NCBI GenBank assembly: GCA_023213395.1
Contig: CM041465.1
Span: 151,721,741-151,785,740 of the forward strand
Length of the DNA: 64,000 nt
Reading direction: 5' to 3'
From: Cycas panzhihuaensis
Taxonomy: Eukaryota > Cycadophyta
In this document: positions 62,271 to 64,000 of the stretch, piece by piece
Position numbering within the stretch: position 1 is the first letter of the stretch
How the letters are laid out: every line of letters starts with the position of its first letter
The notes under the pieces: generated by a model
The model's input: the letters and a program-made list of their open reading frames with translations, nothing else
Told to the model about the DNA's origin: nothing
Databases searched by the model: none
Made by a program: the position numbers and the translations under genes

Positions 62271-64000
62271 ATGTCATCTTAATTCAAGCAAAATGTTAAC
62301 TGCATATTGAAAGGCAAAGAAAATTGGGATATATGGTACACTGAAATTAAAAATGTTGCAAAGTATGAAGGCCCTTGGAGAGCCCACTTACAACCTACAT
62401 CCAACATACTAGCAACGGCTACAACAGCTGCTTCCAGTGGATCTGTCCCAACTCCTCTGGATGCTACAAATTAAACCACAATGGGAGATAGATGATGAAA
62501 AAATTCGTGTAGGAATTTTGTTGGTCATTGATCACTCCTTGCACAACTTGATAAACGAAGAGGAACATGATACAGCTTGGAAGGTCCTAGAAGTTCTTAG
62601 AAATAACTTTGATACAAAGTCAGATTTAGAATTTGTTTATCTTGTTTTAAAAATGAACAAATTAAAAATGCAGAAGGGACAGGCTCATGAGACAATAAAT
62701 CTCCTTCGACTAATCAAACAGGCAATTAACAAAGACTTTAAAACCCAATGCATCACTTAGGCATTTTTGATCCAGTCATGTTTACATGTCCCCGATTATA
62801 AAAACTTGCTTGAAAGTCTTCAATCTAGTAGAACATTGAAGACACTCAACTTCGAAACACTTGCTGAGAAGTTTATAGAATTTGACAAGACCTTTGATAC
62901 AAACTTTGTAGCCTCTGACTCTCTTCGGATCGACCTTTGAGGTAGAAGAAGAAGTTTGCTACATAAAAAATCAAGGTCCCTCTAGTAGTAGAGGAAATAA
63001 CCAAGCAAGAGGAAGAGGAAGAAATATAAGAAATCATCCACAAGGTCAATCAAACCCTCAATCACAACCTCAATAGTTTCAAGGCCAAGGGCCACCTCAA
63101 CAAAGAGAAAGATAATCAGGCTAAACCAGTACTTCTTTAGGGACTGGTAATCAAACTATTATGTGTGATTGGTGTAACTGTAAAAGACACTTAGCAAAAG
63201 ATTGCAGCACTGCCATTTATAAGTTGGCTAAGTTCCAACCAAAACATGGAGCTCACAATGTTGAAGAAACTTGTGAAGAATCCTTTAGTGGTGCAGGTTT
63301 TATACAAGCACACATTCAAAGAATTGAGGGATCTTCAGCATCAAATTCCATTGACCAACCAAAGAGATACTTTGAAGCTCGGTGTGGATATATCACTTGT
63401 GAATTCCCTTCACCAATGCCAAGCCCTATTGGAATTGCCAATAGTGTGGCTTCAATCGATGGACAGTGGATCATGGACACATGAGCAACTCAACATATGA
63501 CATGCAATCGCAGTCTATATCAAACATTTGACTCAAATGTTCATGGAGTTGTTCACATGGCTGATAAATCACAACAACCTGTTGAAGGAATTGGCAACAT
63601 TCGCCTGAAGCTCCCAGGCTTAGAAGATTTTACATTGCTTGATGTCTTATACATACCCAATCTCAAACAAAACCTACTCTCTTTATCCATACTTGTTTCT
63701 CATGGATTTGATCTAAGTATAACCGCAAATGACCAAACTCACCCTCCAACTAATCACGTGGTTTTGACTGGACATCTCTCTGGCAAACTCTTTTGATTGA
63801 ATGGCTCTCCATATTTTGAAGCCTATTGTGCCCAAAGCCCTTATGCTGATGAAGAATTTGTATTTAATTCCATCTTAACCCATCTAACATTGTCACCAGA
63901 AGCTCTTTGGCATGCTCATATAGGCCATGTTCACATTGATAGACTTAGAGATATTTCTAATACTCTTCTAAACCTTCCAAAGTTTTTCTCTAAGCCCTTT
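62271..64000 (+). pseudogene. Copia-II gag-protease-integrase (partial), copy B
   Basis: Starts at ATG 62271. Gag reads LKGKENWDIWYTEIKNVAKY and then EEEHDTAWKVLEVLRNNFDT, the UBN2-like core, followed by an R/G/N/Q-rich region. The zinc knuckle CDWCNCKRHLAKDC (C-x2-C-x4-H-x4-C) is at about 63163-63204. The protease region has WIMDT followed by a stop where the catalytic Gly is expected, then ATQHMTCNRS, and LLSLSILVSHGFDLSI near 63680. The pre-integrase HAHIGHVHIDRLRD begins near 63908 and is cut by the window. Stops occur at several sites (for example in the fourth codon and near 62472), so it is inactive as read. Confidence 0.85.

Larger units (their letters stand above)
59957..64000 (+). 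mobile_element. Copia-II, copy B, running off the window
   Basis: 5' LTR 59957-60268, PBS at 60271, leader to about 62270, then gag, protease and the beginning of integrase at the window end. Unlike copy A, gag is retained. Confidence 0.9.

Overview
The window looks like non-genic, repeat-rich nuclear DNA of a vascular land plant with a large genome. The plant assignment rests on Ty1/Copia elements primed by initiator-methionine tRNA, an L1-type LINE with a DUF4283-like ORF1 and a C-terminal RNase H, tiny TRIM/SMART-type LTR sequences, and long (AT)n tracts. I found no convincing host gene, tRNA, rRNA or CRISPR. Almost every coding stretch is a retrotransposon remnant with stops and frameshifts. 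The species cannot be told from the sequence.

Layout. 1-3998: antisense Ty1/Copia (family Copia-II here) with its 5' LTR at 3701-3998; gag is missing. 4001-6630: internal LINE fragment. 6890-7445: decayed gag-like reading frame. 7785-11475: LTR retrotransposon with TSD, PBS and PPT but no readable coding (LTR-IV). 12097-12421: LTR plus PPT of another antisense element (LTR-V). From about 13730 a large nested block begins. It holds the 3' part of a Ty3/Gypsy element (13730-16450) with an extra coiled-coil ORF, a full-length LINE (16632-23053), microsatellite-rich DNA, Copia-I (25795-31098), antisense LTR-III (31159-35445) carrying a palindromic TRIM-like insertion (32252-32746), an antisense Copia-I copy whose LTR is split by a Copia-II element (35927-42905, Copia-II at 36173-41498), and a Gypsy integrase tail (42906-43424).

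The main structural fact is that the block is present twice in direct orientation. Copy A starts at about 13730 and runs to about 43450. Copy B starts at about 43450 and is still running at 64000. The same nested insertions with the same target-site duplications occur in both. By eye, sampled stretches differ by roughly 3-5%. The differences give an order of events. After duplication, copy A gained the LINE (15-bp TSD; empty site at 46353-46367) and the palindromic TRIM-like element (5-bp TSD; empty site at 56534-56538), and lost 2.3 kb containing gag from Copia-II. Copy B lost about 435 bp of the Copia-I 5' LTR, and its (AT)n tract is about 1.65 kb against about 0.23 kb in copy A.

Nothing here forms an operon or host pathway. 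The retroelement parts follow the usual order (LTR-PBS-gag-protease-integrase-RT-RNase H-PPT-LTR for Copia; ORF1-endonuclease-RT-zinc finger-RNase H-polyA for the LINE). None looks autonomous now. The items most worth checking are the palindromic TRIM-like dimer, the tandem duplication (real or a haplotype/assembly artefact), the LTR elements without pol, and the extra ORF downstream of the Gypsy integrase.
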